A stretch of DNA of 32,374 bases from Anthropogastromicrobium sp050944455 (GCA_050944455.1 JBMNRC010000030.1:1-32374), one strand, 5' to 3'; shown: positions 15,146-23,835, counted from the first letter of the stretch. The notes: generated by a model not told the origin, from the sequence alone. Made by a program: numbers and translations.

Positions 15146-16846
15146 TCACGCGTTGACGGAATCATCCTTGAAATCCGCCGCTCCGGTGGCTGCCTTTTTG
15201 GGACGGCGGCCTTTGGTGCGTCCGGTCCCGGCCTTCTTTGCCTCTTTTGCGTCATCAGCCTTCTTTGGAGCTGCGGATTCAGCCTCCGATGCGGGAACTT
15301 CCTTCGCTGCCGCAGCTTTTCTGTGCGCCCTGCGGGAAGCAGATTTGACGGTTTTCGGCTTATCCTGAGCGGAGCCGGCTGTCTCAGGAGCGTTTTCGCT
15401 CTCTGCCTTTTCCGCCGGCTTTTCAGCAGCTTTTCCGGGTGCGGTTTTTTCGTTCTGGGTTTTTGTGCCTTCGACCTTTCCGTTTCCGGTTTTCCGGGTT
15501 TCGGCCTTTGCGCTTCTGGACTTTGCGTTTCCGGCTTTGCTGTCTGCATCCTTTGCCGCGCCGGTTTTGCCGCTTTCGGCCTTTATGCTTTCAGACTTTG
15601 CATTTCCGGCCCTGCGGTCTTCCTGCTTTGATTTTTCCGGCTTTGCGGTTTCGCTGTTCTTCGGGCTTTCCGCTGCCTCAGCGGCAGTGCCGGAGGACTC
15701 CTTCTTCCCGGCTGCTGCTGCCGGAGCGGCCGCAGCTTTTTCCGCATCGCCGGCGGAAGCCCTGGCGGCGGGCTGGGCAGTGTGCTTTCTGTGATGACCG
15801 CGGTGGCCGGACGGACGATGCTCAGGCTGAGGGGCTTTCTCAGGTTCAGCTGTCCCTGAAACTTCCGCTGACAGTCCGGAAATCCTGTCTGACTCGGCGT
15901 CGAAATCCGCGTGAATTTCGTTTCCATCCTCAGCTGAAAGTCCGCTCCCGGCCGGTTCCGCCGTGTTTGCCTCTGTCTCCGGAGCGATTCTGTGAACCGT
16001 TCTGCTGTCGTCGATAACGGCAGCCCTGAATCCGGAATCCGGCACAGCTTCCGCGATCTTTCTGGCAAGCTGCTCCGCGATGGCTCCGTCTTCCTTTTCC
16101 TCCGGAAGAGAATCGGGAACAGCGCCGGAAACCGGCTCGCCGCCGTGGATTGTTTCGATCATGACGGAGTCGTCCGCCAGCCTGACAGAGATGTTCTCAG
16201 TGAGATCGGCGGCTGCCGCGGGATGAAAAGCGTTTTCATCCGGGGCCTCGCCGGTTTCATTGACGTAGACGCCGGCATGTTCTTCGGTTTCCTCCCCTGA
16301 ATGCTCTTCAGCCGGCCCGGGGATCGGCTCCGGCTCTCCTTCGGATTCCTGAAGTTCGGCTTCTTCTTCCTCCTCAAGAGTTTCATCAGCCTCAGTGATC
16401 TGTGCTTCCTGTTCCCTTTCCATCTCAGCGGAACGCGCACCGTTGCCGGAGATGCTGTCGAAGCGTTTCTGCCGGACTATGGCGTCGGCGATGGTAGGGC
16501 AGCAGAACACATATCCCTGATATCCGTAAATTCTCTTCCAGAATTCCACAACGTGCTGGAAGCCGTGATCATTGCTGATGATATAAAAACAGTTGTCTTT
16601 TCCCTCGTGGATCAGGTAGCCGAGATAGGTAGTCAGCTGAAAATCCAGAGAGTTTTTACCGCCGTGGATGATTTTGTATTTCTGCAGCTTTGCCTTGCTG
16701 TTGAAAATCATATCCATGGTTTCAAATGTCAGGGTATCCGCGTTGACGCTGTAGAAGATGATAACCGTATCATTTTCGGTCAGCTGCAGGATGCCCTTGA
16801 TTCCTTCTGACTTTACATTTTCAAAGTCAATGAGATAGGCGGCCAT
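15146..16846 (-). CDS. PIN/NYN-like nuclease-type domain with long acidic and Lys/Ala-rich tail
   Basis: A 566-residue protein whose ATG begins at 16846, with AAGGAG 7 bases upstream. Residues 1-130 form a PIN/NYN-like domain: LIDFENV with D7/E9, a central SLDFQL with D68, and IISNDHGF with D93, giving the acidic residues expected for a metal-dependent RNase-type site. Residues ~136-390 are acidic low complexity. Residues ~400-566 are rich in Lys, Ala and Glu with recurring NAKS and KAE units, and end with an AT-hook-like GRRPKK (546-551). This resembles histone-H1-type tails and suggests nucleic-acid binding. No toxin or antitoxin partner is adjacent. Function is unknown; RNase activity is inferred from the fold pattern only. 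Confidence 0.75.
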   Translation of the reverse strand: MAAYLIDFENVKSEGIKGILQLTENDTVIIFYSVNADTLTFETMDMIFNSKAKLQKYKIIHGGKNSLDFQLTTYLGYLIHEGKDNCFYIISNDHGFQHVVEFWKRIYGYQGYVFCCPTIADAIVRQKRFDSISGNGARSAEMEREQEAQITEADETLEEEEEAELQESEGEPEPIPGPAEEHSGEETEEHAGVYVNETGEAPDENAFHPAAAADLTENISVRLADDSVMIETIHGGEPVSGAVPDSLPEEKEDGAIAEQLARKIAEAVPDSGFRAAVIDDSRTVHRIAPETEANTAEPAGSGLSAEDGNEIHADFDAESDRISGLSAEVSGTAEPEKAPQPEHRPSGHRGHHRKHTAQPAARASAGDAEKAAAAPAAAAGKKESSGTAAEAAESPKNSETAKPEKSKQEDRRAGNAKSESIKAESGKTGAAKDADSKAGNAKSRSAKAETRKTGNGKVEGTKTQNEKTAPGKAAEKPAEKAESENAPETAGSAQDKPKTVKSASRRAHRKAAAAKEVPASEAESAAPKKADDAKEAKKAGTGRTKGRRPKKAATGAADFKDDSVNA

Positions 16847-16942
16847 TCTTTTCTCCTTCCGCTTCTGGTATGCCGGGTTTTCACCCGGAGCTGCGTTCAT
16901 CGCGCCGGGATGCCGATTTTCCGGACACAATAAACTTTTTTT

Positions 16943-16971
16943 ATCATATCACAGGCGGAAAATCTTGTAAA
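16943..16971 (-). promoter_or_regulatory. Promoter of the PIN-like gene
   Basis: Read on the minus strand: TTTACA (16966-16971), 17-bp spacer, TATGAT (16943-16948). The leader to the ATG is about 90 nt. Confidence 0.75.
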
Positions 16972-17127
16972 TAATCGGAATTCGGTTGAAATCCAGGAAA
17001 AAATACCCGAAAATGCCTGACAGCCGCGCGGAGAAAAGGCATTCCGCCCGAAAAGGCGGGAATGGCCGGGCCTGCTGCTTTCTGCCGTATTGTGAACTGT
17101 GGTGTAAGCTTCCGGGCGAAAAGATTC

Positions 17128-17156
17128 TTGAATGGCAGAAGGACGCATGTTATACT
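17128..17156 (+). promoter_or_regulatory. rhaB promoter
   Basis: TTGAAT (17128-17133), 17-bp spacer, TATACT (17151-17156). Transcription should start near 17163, inside the palindrome at 17162-17176. Confidence 0.75.
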
Positions 17157-17161
17157 TTTAA

Positions 17162-17176
17162 TCAGTTCAGAACTGA
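17162..17176. promoter_or_regulatory. Operator-like palindrome at the rhaB transcription start
   Basis: TCAGTTC-A-GAACTGA is a perfect 7-1-7 palindrome, 5 bp after the -10 box and directly before the Shine-Dalgarno AAGGAGGA (17176-17183). The position suits a repressor that blocks initiation. The protein that binds it is unknown. Confidence 0.55.
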
Positions 17177-17190
17177 AGGAGGACGTACCA

Positions 17191-18597
17191 ATGAAATATT
17201 ATCTGGCGGTAGATATCGGGGCTTCCAGCGGCAGACATATCCTGGCGCACATGGAAAACGGCAGGATTGTCCTGGAGGAAATGTACCGGTTCGCCAACGG
17301 AAATGTCGAAAAAAACGGACATCTGTGCTGGGAGTTCGACCGGCTGTTCCAGGAGATCGTGAACGGCATCAGGGCCTGCGCGGACGCCGGCAAGGCTCCG
17401 GCGACAATGGGAATCGACACCTGGGGCGTGGATTTCGTTCTGCTGGACGAAAAAGACCGCGTGCTGGGCGACACCGTTGCCTATCGGGATTCCCGCACCC
17501 AGGGAATGGACGCCGAGCTGTCAAAGCTGATTTCCCCGGAGGAACTTTACAGGCGCACCGGCATCCAGAAAGCGATCTTCAACTCAATCTACCAGTTCTG
17601 CGCAATCAAGAAGGAACATCCGGAATACCTGGAGCAGGCGCAGAGTTTTCTCATGACGCCGGATTACTTCAACTTCCTCCTGACCGGGGTGAAGATGAAT
17701 GAGTACACGATCGCGACTACGGGACAGCTGGTCAGCGCGTCCACGAACGACTGGGATTACGATCTGATGAGGCGCGTCGGCATTCCCACCGGCATCTTTG
17801 GAAAACTCTGCATGCCGGGTACGGTTGTCGGACCGGTGACCGATGAGATCGCGCGGGAAACCGGCTGCCGTCCGGTTGTCATGCTGCCGGCGTCCCATGA
17901 CACCGGTTCCGCCGTGCTCGCGGTTCCCGCAAACGACGACGATTTCATCTACCTGAGCTCCGGCACCTGGTCGCTGATGGGAATTGAGCGCAAAACCCCA
18001 GATACCAGCCTGAAGAGCATGCAGTGCAATTTCACCAACGAAGGCGGATACGATCACCGTTTCCGCTACCTGAAAAATATCATGGGACTCTGGATGCTCC
18101 AGAGCGTCCGCCGGGAGATGAGCGCGGGCGGGCGGAAATATACGTTCCCCGAGCTGATCGCGATGGCGGGGGAAGCAGACGGGTTCCCGTCTGTTGTCGA
18201 CGTCAACGACAACAGTTTCCTGGCCCCGAAGAGCATGACGCAGGCCGTGAAGGATTACTGCGCGAAGAGCGGCCAGAAGGTCCCGGAAACCCAGGGCGAG
18301 GTGATGGTCGTCATTTACAATTCCCTGGCGGACAGCTACCGGAAAACCAAGGAGCAGCTTGAGGAGATGACCGGGCGCACTTATTCGAGGCTGCATATCG
18401 TGGGCGGCGGCTGCCAGGATATGTTCCTCAATCACAAGACGAAGGAGGCTACCGGCCTGGATGTCTACGCGGGACCCGTGGAAGGCACCGCGATCGGCAA
18501 CCTCATGGTCCAGATGCTCAGCGACGGCACATTCCGCTCGCTTCCCGAGGCCCGCGCATGCGTGGCTGAATCCTTCGATGTAAAAAGAGTCGACTGA
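17191..18597 (+). CDS. rhaB: Rhamnulokinase (FGGY family)
   Basis: A 468-residue cytosolic sugar kinase that phosphorylates L-rhamnulose at C1 in rhamnose catabolism. The N-terminal phosphate loop is AVDIGASSGR (6-15). GIDTWGVDF follows, the catalytic-base region is ASHDTGSAV (D237), and the C-terminal ATPase block is HIVGGGCQDMFLNH, typical of RhaB. The ATG at 17191 has AAGGAGGA 7 bases upstream, and upstream in-frame codons lie in the promoter. There is no rhaA, rhaD, rhaM or rhamnose transporter next to it, so it is an orphan here. Fuculokinase-type specificity is a less likely alternative. Confidence 0.93.
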   Translation: MKYYLAVDIGASSGRHILAHMENGRIVLEEMYRFANGNVEKNGHLCWEFDRLFQEIVNGIRACADAGKAPATMGIDTWGVDFVLLDEKDRVLGDTVAYRDSRTQGMDAELSKLISPEELYRRTGIQKAIFNSIYQFCAIKKEHPEYLEQAQSFLMTPDYFNFLLTGVKMNEYTIATTGQLVSASTNDWDYDLMRRVGIPTGIFGKLCMPGTVVGPVTDEIARETGCRPVVMLPASHDTGSAVLAVPANDDDFIYLSSGTWSLMGIERKTPDTSLKSMQCNFTNEGGYDHRFRYLKNIMGLWMLQSVRREMSAGGRKYTFPELIAMAGEADGFPSVVDVNDNSFLAPKSMTQAVKDYCAKSGQKVPETQGEVMVVIYNSLADSYRKTKEQLEEMTGRTYSRLHIVGGGCQDMFLNHKTKEATGLDVYAGPVEGTAIGNLMVQMLSDGTFRSLPEARACVAESFDVKRVD

Positions 18598-18724
18598 CGG
18601 CCGGAAACAGGAGGGACATGCCGTCTGCCGGAAACCGGACCGGGAGCGCCCTTTTCAGAAAATGCGGCAGATGGCGCTCTTCCCGGCGAGCGGCGGAGAA
18701 CCTTCGCCGATGTACAGCCGTAAA

Positions 18725-18756
18725 AAGGGACCGATGCGAATACGCATCGGTCCCTT
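18725..18756 (-). terminator. Terminator of mscL
   Basis: A perfect 14-bp stem (18725-18738 with 18743-18756) and a 4-base loop. Read on the minus strand it ends in T5 (stem end TCCCTTTTTA), which orients it to mscL. It lies about 100 bp past the mscL stop and may also block rhaB transcripts from the other side. Confidence 0.85.
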
Positions 18757-18853
18757 CACTGTATCAGCTGCCTGATTTTCATCCGGCAGGCCTCTGCCGG
18801 CGGATATCCTGCGGATTCCCGTTTTTCCGGCGGCGGATATCCGTTGGAATTCT

Positions 18854-19294
18854 TCAGGCTTTCTCCGGCTGCGCGTCCTTTGCGCCTTCGACCGTGATGT
18901 CATCCGGAAGAAGAGCGGTGCAGTACGGGCAGCGGGTAGCCTTCTTGGAGATCTCGCTCTGGCAGTACGGGCAGATCTTCGTCGCGGGTTTTACCTCGGG
19001 CTTGCGCAGATGGTTGAACGCCTTGACCAGCAGGAAAAGAACGAATGCGGTGATGACGAAGTTGATGACCTGCGTGATGAAAGCGCCGATCTGGAAGGTG
19101 CCGTTTCCGATCTTGAAGGTCAGCGCGCTGAAATCGACGTCCGACAGGAAGATGGAAAGCAGCGGGGAAATGAAATCATCGGTCAGGGCGGTGATCAGCC
19201 CGTTGAAAGCAGCGCCCATGATCAGGCCTACCGCCATGTCGATCATGTTGCCGCGGATGGCGAAATCCCGGAATTCCTGAAGAAATTTCTTCAT
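18854..19294 (-). CDS. mscL: Large-conductance mechanosensitive channel with C-terminal zinc ribbon
   Basis: A 146-residue channel that opens under membrane tension to release solutes on osmotic downshock; it works as a homopentamer in the cytoplasmic membrane. The ATG at 19294 gives the canonical MKKFLQEFRDFAIRGNMIDMAVG start and has AGAGAGG about 6 bases upstream. TM1 is about residues 16-40 and TM2 about 68-92. Instead of the usual charged C-terminal helical bundle, residues 106-126 hold two CPYC knuckles (C108/C111 and C122/C125), a rubredoxin-like zinc ribbon, then a short acidic tail. The gene shares its promoter region with galT. Confidence 0.94.
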   Translation of the reverse strand: MKKFLQEFRDFAIRGNMIDMAVGLIMGAAFNGLITALTDDFISPLLSIFLSDVDFSALTFKIGNGTFQIGAFITQVINFVITAFVLFLLVKAFNHLRKPEVKPATKICPYCQSEISKKATRCPYCTALLPDDITVEGAKDAQPEKA

Positions 19295-19373
19295 GATAAC
19301 CTCTCTTTCTCTCACGGCGCTCGAGCCCACGCCATGATCCTTGCCGGACGGTCAGCCGCCCGGAACTCCGTTT

Positions 19374-19402
19374 ATTATAATGCGTCGTCCGGGCAATTGC
19401 AA
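19374..19402 (-). promoter_or_regulatory. mscL promoter (shared -35 box)
   Basis: On the minus strand: -35 TTGCAA (19397-19402), 17-bp spacer, perfect -10 TATAAT (19374-19379). The -35 hexamer is self-complementary and also serves galT. Confidence 0.75.
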
Positions 19403-19425
19403 CAAGAGAGAAAGCATGATAAAAT
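19397..19425 (+). promoter_or_regulatory. galT promoter (shared -35 box)
   Basis: On the plus strand: the same TTGCAA (19397-19402), 17-bp spacer, TAAAAT (19420-19425) preceded by TGA, giving an extended -10. The leader to galT is about 105 nt. Confidence 0.7.
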
Positions 19426-19537
19426 AGAACGGAATTGTTCCGAAGCGCGGGGAGGTCCGCCGGCCGGGCTGAAAAAACCGAAGACAGGGCCCTGCCGGAA
19501 GCCGGAACGCCGCGGGAACAGGAGAAGGAGCGACAGG

Positions 19538-21028
19538 ATGAACGTAAATGAAGCAGTGGCGGCTCTCGCCGAGTACGGAATCCGAACCGGCCTCATGTCC
19601 GGCGACGACAGGATATATGCGGAAAACCGCATTCTCAATGTCATGAAGCTTGATGATTACAAACGCCCCGGCACAATCGCGGAGGCCGCGCTTCCGGAGA
19701 TCCTGAACGTTCTGCTCGATGACGCGGCGGCCCGCGGGCTGACGGAAAATTCGGTGGTCTACCGCGATCTCTTTGACACGGAGCTGATGAACTGCCTGAT
19801 GCCGCGGCCTTCGGATGTGCGCAGGACCTTTGAGGCGCTTTACCGCGAATCCCCGGAGAAAGCAACAGACTATTTCTACAAGCTGAGCCAGGATTCCAAC
19901 TACATCCGCCGGGACCGCGTCGCCAGAGATCTCAAGTGGAAAACCGCTTCCGCGTACGGCGATCTCGACATCACCATCAACCTGTCCAAGCCGGAGAAGG
20001 ACCCGAAAGCGATCGCCGCCGCCAGAACCATGAAGCAGAGCGGCTATCCGAAATGCCTGCTCTGCAAGGAAAATGTCGGCTACCACGGCCGTGTGAACCA
20101 TCCTGGCCGCGCCAATCACCGCGTGATCCCTCTGACGCTGGACGGACAGCCCTGGTTTATGCAGTATTCTCCTTACGTGTACTACAACGAGCACTGCATT
20201 GTCTTCAACGCGGAGCACACGCCGATGAAGATTTCCAAAGGTTCTTTCAGGCGTCTCCTTCAGTTTGTCACAATGTTCCCGCACTACTTCATCGGCTCCA
20301 ACGCCGATCTTCCGATCGTCGGAGGATCCATTCTCACCCATGACCACTTCCAGGGCGGCCGCTATACTTTCGCGATGGCCAGAGCCCCGATCGAGACGCC
20401 GTTTGTCTTTCCGGGTTATGAGGATGTTGAGTCGGGCATCGTAAAGTGGCCGATGTCCGTCATCCGGATAAGGAGCGGAAATACGGAGCGCCTCGCAGAC
20501 CTCGCCGATCACATTCTGTCGGCCTGGAGAAAATACACGGACGAGAGCGCGTTCATCTTTGCGGAGACGGACGGCGAACCGCACAACACGATCACGCCGA
20601 TTGCCCGTTTCGCGGATGGAAAATTCGAGCTCGATCTTGTCCTCCGCAACAATATTACGACACAGGAACACCCGCTGGGCGTTTTCCACCCGCACGAAGA
20701 ACTGCACCACATCAAAAAGGAAAATATCGGCCTGATTGAGGTCATGGGACTGGCAGTTCTTCCGGCCAGGCTGAAGACTGAGCTTGCGGTTCTGAAAGAA
20801 GCCATTCTCTCCGGCAGCAGCCTGCGGGAAGACGATCGCATCGCAAAGCATGCCGACTGGGCTGAGGAATTCCTGAAGAAATACGACTGCGTAAATGAAC
20901 AGAACATTGACAGGATTCTGCAGAAGGAGGTCGGTCTGGTTTTCGCCAGGGTTCTCGAGGATGCGGGCGTTTACAAGAGTACGCCGGAGGGACGGGAAGC
21001 GTTTCTCAGGTTCCTCAGGACACTGTGA
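19538..21028 (+). CDS. galT: UDP-glucose--hexose-1-phosphate uridylyltransferase, class II
   Basis: A 496-residue Leloir-pathway enzyme that exchanges UMP between UDP-glucose and galactose-1-phosphate. Length and sequence fit the Bacillota class II GalT, not the ~350-residue E. coli type. The nucleotidyl-transfer motif is THDHFQGG (H268, H270, Q272), and a CLLC pair lies near 170, before HPGRANHRVIPL. ATG 19538 has AAGGAG 7 bases upstream; in-frame codons further upstream belong to the leader and promoter. No galK or galE is adjacent. A TPR lipoprotein gene follows after 27 bp. Confidence 0.94.
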   Translation: MNVNEAVAALAEYGIRTGLMSGDDRIYAENRILNVMKLDDYKRPGTIAEAALPEILNVLLDDAAARGLTENSVVYRDLFDTELMNCLMPRPSDVRRTFEALYRESPEKATDYFYKLSQDSNYIRRDRVARDLKWKTASAYGDLDITINLSKPEKDPKAIAAARTMKQSGYPKCLLCKENVGYHGRVNHPGRANHRVIPLTLDGQPWFMQYSPYVYYNEHCIVFNAEHTPMKISKGSFRRLLQFVTMFPHYFIGSNADLPIVGGSILTHDHFQGGRYTFAMARAPIETPFVFPGYEDVESGIVKWPMSVIRIRSGNTERLADLADHILSAWRKYTDESAFIFAETDGEPHNTITPIARFADGKFELDLVLRNNITTQEHPLGVFHPHEELHHIKKENIGLIEVMGLAVLPARLKTELAVLKEAILSGSSLREDDRIAKHADWAEEFLKKYDCVNEQNIDRILQKEVGLVFARVLEDAGVYKSTPEGREAFLRFLRTL

Positions 21029-21055
21029 TCAGAAACTGAAAGGAGGGCCGCACCT

Positions 21056-22282
21056 TTGAGAAGAAGGCTCGGCTTGATACTGAGCGCTGCCCTGATCCAG
21101 GCAGCGCTCGTTTTATCAGGATGTTCCGGCGCGGAGGACAGCGCTTCAGCCGGTGAAAAAGCGTATGAGGCGGGAGATTACGACCGCGCGGTGACGCTCC
21201 TGTGCCAGGCTGTCTCCCAGGACGACGACAACCCGCTGTATTTCGCTCAGCTCGGGCTCGCCTACACGGCTCAGGGTGAGTACGATGATGCGGAAACCAG
21301 TTTCGAAACAGCCCTGGAACTGGACGCCGGAAATACGGCCGCGCTCCGCGGCATGGGAATCTGCCTGCTGAGACAGGGGGAAGCGGAGGAAGCCGCGGAA
21401 TACTTCACGAAAGCGCTGGACGGGATTTCTGACAGCAGTTCGGATACCGCGCACGACCTGAAAGCGTGGAGGGCGGAAGCAGAGCGTTCCGCCGGAGATC
21501 CCGATGCGGCCGCCTCGGACCTGCAGCAGCTTGCGGACGAGGGATACCAGCTCCCGGAACTGTATCTGACCCTCGGCGACGTATATCTGGAAAGCGGCAG
21601 CGCGGAGAGCGCGATGGAAGTCTGGAAACTGGCGGTTTCAGCGGTCTCGCCGGACAGCTCATCCGGCCGGTCCGGGGACGGCAGTACATCCTCCGGGGAC
21701 AGCGGCGGCCTCGACAGGTACAGCGTCTGGCTCCATATGCTGCAGAAACTGTCCGACGCGTCAGCCGGGGACCTTTACAGTGAGGTTCTGCAGGAAGCGG
21801 AAAATTCAACCCCCGAGACGGTAGAGGAACAGTGCGGACTGGGGATGATCTATCTGCAGGACGGAGACACAGAGGCTGCCTTCCGCTGTCTGGAGCAGTC
21901 CTACAACGAAGGATATGAGAACGCCGGCTTTTATCTGGCCATGTGCTACCGCAGCCGCGGTACGGCGGATGATTACGCGGAGGCGGACCGCCTGTACAGC
22001 ACCATGCTTCTGGATCAGCCTGATAACGCACGGCTTTACGCGGCTTACGCCACATCAAAAATAGAGCAGGAAGACTATGCCGGGGCGATGATTCTGATCA
22101 CCGAGGGAAAAGAATACGCTGACGAAGACGAGATGCTGGTCCTCCTGTGGGATGAGACGGTCTGCGAGGAAAAACAGCGCGAATATGAGGCCGCTGCCGA
22201 GACGCTGCGCGAATACCTGCAGCTCTCCCCGGCAGACAGCAGCGCGCAGGAAGAACTGGCCTACCTGGAAAGCAGGCTGTAA
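21056..22282 (+). CDS. TPR-repeat lipoprotein
   Basis: A 408-residue exported lipoprotein. Translation starts at a TTG (21056), with AGGAGG 9 bases upstream. This start is required to include the signal peptide: MRRR, a hydrophobic core, then lipobox LSGC with lipidated C23. The rest is built of helical pairs matching tetratricopeptide repeats, for example AGEKAYEAGDYDRAVTLLCQ and LAYTAQGEYDDAETSFETAL, with more copies near residues 255-400. A Ser/Gly-rich low-complexity loop (about 200-222) splits the array. It probably acts as a cell-surface scaffold; the partner is unknown. It lies between galT and hflX and is likely co-transcribed. Confidence 0.85.
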   Translation: MRRRLGLILSAALIQAALVLSGCSGAEDSASAGEKAYEAGDYDRAVTLLCQAVSQDDDNPLYFAQLGLAYTAQGEYDDAETSFETALELDAGNTAALRGMGICLLRQGEAEEAAEYFTKALDGISDSSSDTAHDLKAWRAEAERSAGDPDAAASDLQQLADEGYQLPELYLTLGDVYLESGSAESAMEVWKLAVSAVSPDSSSGRSGDGSTSSGDSGGLDRYSVWLHMLQKLSDASAGDLYSEVLQEAENSTPETVEEQCGLGMIYLQDGDTEAAFRCLEQSYNEGYENAGFYLAMCYRSRGTADDYAEADRLYSTMLLDQPDNARLYAAYATSKIEQEDYAGAMILITEGKEYADEDEMLVLLWDETVCEEKQREYEAAAETLREYLQLSPADSSAQEELAYLESRL

Positions 22283-22308
22283 GGACAGTTTCAGGGGACG
22301 ATTGCGGA

Positions 22309-23583
22309 ATGATTGAAACACACCCGAAAAAACAGCGTTTTATCCTGGTCGGTATCGGGCCGGACGAAAGAGAAGAGAGCCGCTCGCTCGACGAACTTGC
22401 ACAGCTGGTGGAAACAGCGGGAGGAGAGGAAGCCGGGAGGGTATATCAGGCCCTGGAGCACCCGAACCCGGGGACTTATGTAGGCACCGGGAAAGCCGGG
22501 GAACTGAAGGCAATGCTGGCAGCCCTTGCCGCGGACGGGATTGTGTGCGACGACGAGCTCACGCCGGCCCAGACCGGAAACCTGTCGGATCTCCTTGACT
22601 CCGCCGTGCTGGACAGGACTGTGGTGATCCTGGATATATTTGCCGCGCGGGCCCGAACCAGCGAGGGAAAAATCCAGGTCGAGCTGGCGCAGCTGCGCTA
22701 CCGCGCGTCGCGCCTGACCGGGATGAGAAAATCGCTCTCCAGGCTGGGCGGGGGAATCGGGACCAGAGGGCCGGGAGAGGCCAGGCTCGAGATTGACCGC
22801 CGCCGCATCCACAGCCGGATCGGTCAGCTGAAAGCGGAGCTGGAAGACGTGAAGACCCGGCGCGAACTCAACCGCAGCCAGAGAAAAAAGAACGGCCTGT
22901 TCACGGTATCCCTTGCCGGATATACCAACTCGGGCAAGTCAACCCTTCTCAACCGCCTCACCGGTTCCGACGTCTTTGCAGAAAATGAGCTGTTCGCGAC
23001 GCTGGACCCGACGAGCCGCAGGCTCGTGCTTCCGGACGGGGAGCCTGTACTGCTGACCGACACCGTCGGTTTCATCAGCAAGCTTCCCCATCAGCTGATC
23101 GACGCCTTCCGGGCTACGCTTGAGGAAATCCGGTACAGCGACCTGATCGTCCACGTCGCGGACGCGTCCGATCCGTCTCTCGCGGAGCACATGCAGGTAG
23201 TGTACGCGGTCCTGGACGAGCTGGGAGCCGGATCCTGCCCGGTGATCACGGTTCTGAACAAATGCGATCTGCTCGCGGAAGACCAGCCGAGGCTGAAGGA
23301 CGCCAGAGCCGAATACACGCTCGGGATCAGCGCAAGGGACGGAACCGGCACGGACCTCCTTGTGGAAAAGATCGGTGAGATCCGCACAAGAAACCGAATT
23401 CCCTTCGAACTGCTGATTCCGTGGGACCGGACCGGCGACCTGAATACGCTGCGCGCCGTCGGACAGATCCTGGAGGAAAACTACAGCGAGAACGGGACTG
23501 AAGTCCGGGGATATGTCCCCAGGACGTACAGGGCGCTTCTGGACCGGCTGAAATCCGGGGAGGAAGGCGGCAGATCCGGCTGA
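22309..23583 (+). CDS. hflX: GTPase HflX
   Basis: A 424-residue TRAFAC-class GTPase of the HflX family. In studied bacteria it binds the 50S subunit and splits or rescues stalled 70S ribosomes, notably under heat stress. The N-terminal HflX domain contains NPGTYVGTGKAGELK and the family signature SRLGGGIGTRGPGE. The G domain has G1 GYTNSGKST (204-212), G3 DTVGF (from 251) and G4 NKCD (from 317). Length is typical. ATG 22309 follows the lipoprotein stop by 26 bp with an AGGGGA Shine-Dalgarno about 9 bases upstream. No clear terminator is seen after the gene. Confidence 0.95.
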   Translation: MIETHPKKQRFILVGIGPDEREESRSLDELAQLVETAGGEEAGRVYQALEHPNPGTYVGTGKAGELKAMLAALAADGIVCDDELTPAQTGNLSDLLDSAVLDRTVVILDIFAARARTSEGKIQVELAQLRYRASRLTGMRKSLSRLGGGIGTRGPGEARLEIDRRRIHSRIGQLKAELEDVKTRRELNRSQRKKNGLFTVSLAGYTNSGKSTLLNRLTGSDVFAENELFATLDPTSRRLVLPDGEPVLLTDTVGFISKLPHQLIDAFRATLEEIRYSDLIVHVADASDPSLAEHMQVVYAVLDELGAGSCPVITVLNKCDLLAEDQPRLKDARAEYTLGISARDGTGTDLLVEKIGEIRTRNRIPFELLIPWDRTGDLNTLRAVGQILEENYSENGTEVRGYVPRTYRALLDRLKSGEEGGRSG

Positions 23584-23645
23584 ACAGCGGCATTGCTGAC
23601 GGGACCGCGTACAGCGGCGCCGGTGTATGGCAGCGGCAGTTCAGG

Positions 23646-23674
23646 TTGACGAAAACGATTATTTTCCGTATAAT
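23646..23674 (+). promoter_or_regulatory. Promoter of the DeoR-family regulator gene
   Basis: TTGACG (23646-23651), 17-bp spacer, perfect TATAAT (23669-23674). The leader is long, about 155 nt, with no riboswitch I recognise. Confidence 0.8.
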
Positions 23675-23835
23675 AGCATCAGACATGCAGACGTGACTGA
23701 GAAAAAAAGAGGGATTCTGCCGCAGAAAAATCTCCCTGCCTCAGGGACGGAACTGCCGGTACTGAATATGAAAAATGGCTGACATTCTCCGCCCGCGGCA
23801 CAGCGCCCAGGCCGGGGAATCTGTCTGGGGGTGCC

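Larger units (their letters stand above)
16847..17190. other. Divergent intergenic region, PIN-like gene / rhaB
   Basis: About 340 bases with promoters for both flanking genes (listed separately) and an operator-like palindrome at the rhaB start. The middle (16980-17120) shows no gene or motif I can support. Confidence 0.6.

Noticed and set aside
14928..15368. 146-codon plus-strand ORF after mutY with AGGAG 5 bases upstream
   Set aside because: It crosses the 21-bp palindrome and the tandem repeat, then runs 220 bases antisense into the PIN-like gene. Its composition (Phe/Arg/Ser) is that of a shadow frame.
18618..19280. Plus-strand ORF after rhaB with AGGAGGG just upstream
   Set aside because: The Shine-Dalgarno is only 2 bases from the ATG, and most of the frame is antisense to mscL and passes through its terminator.
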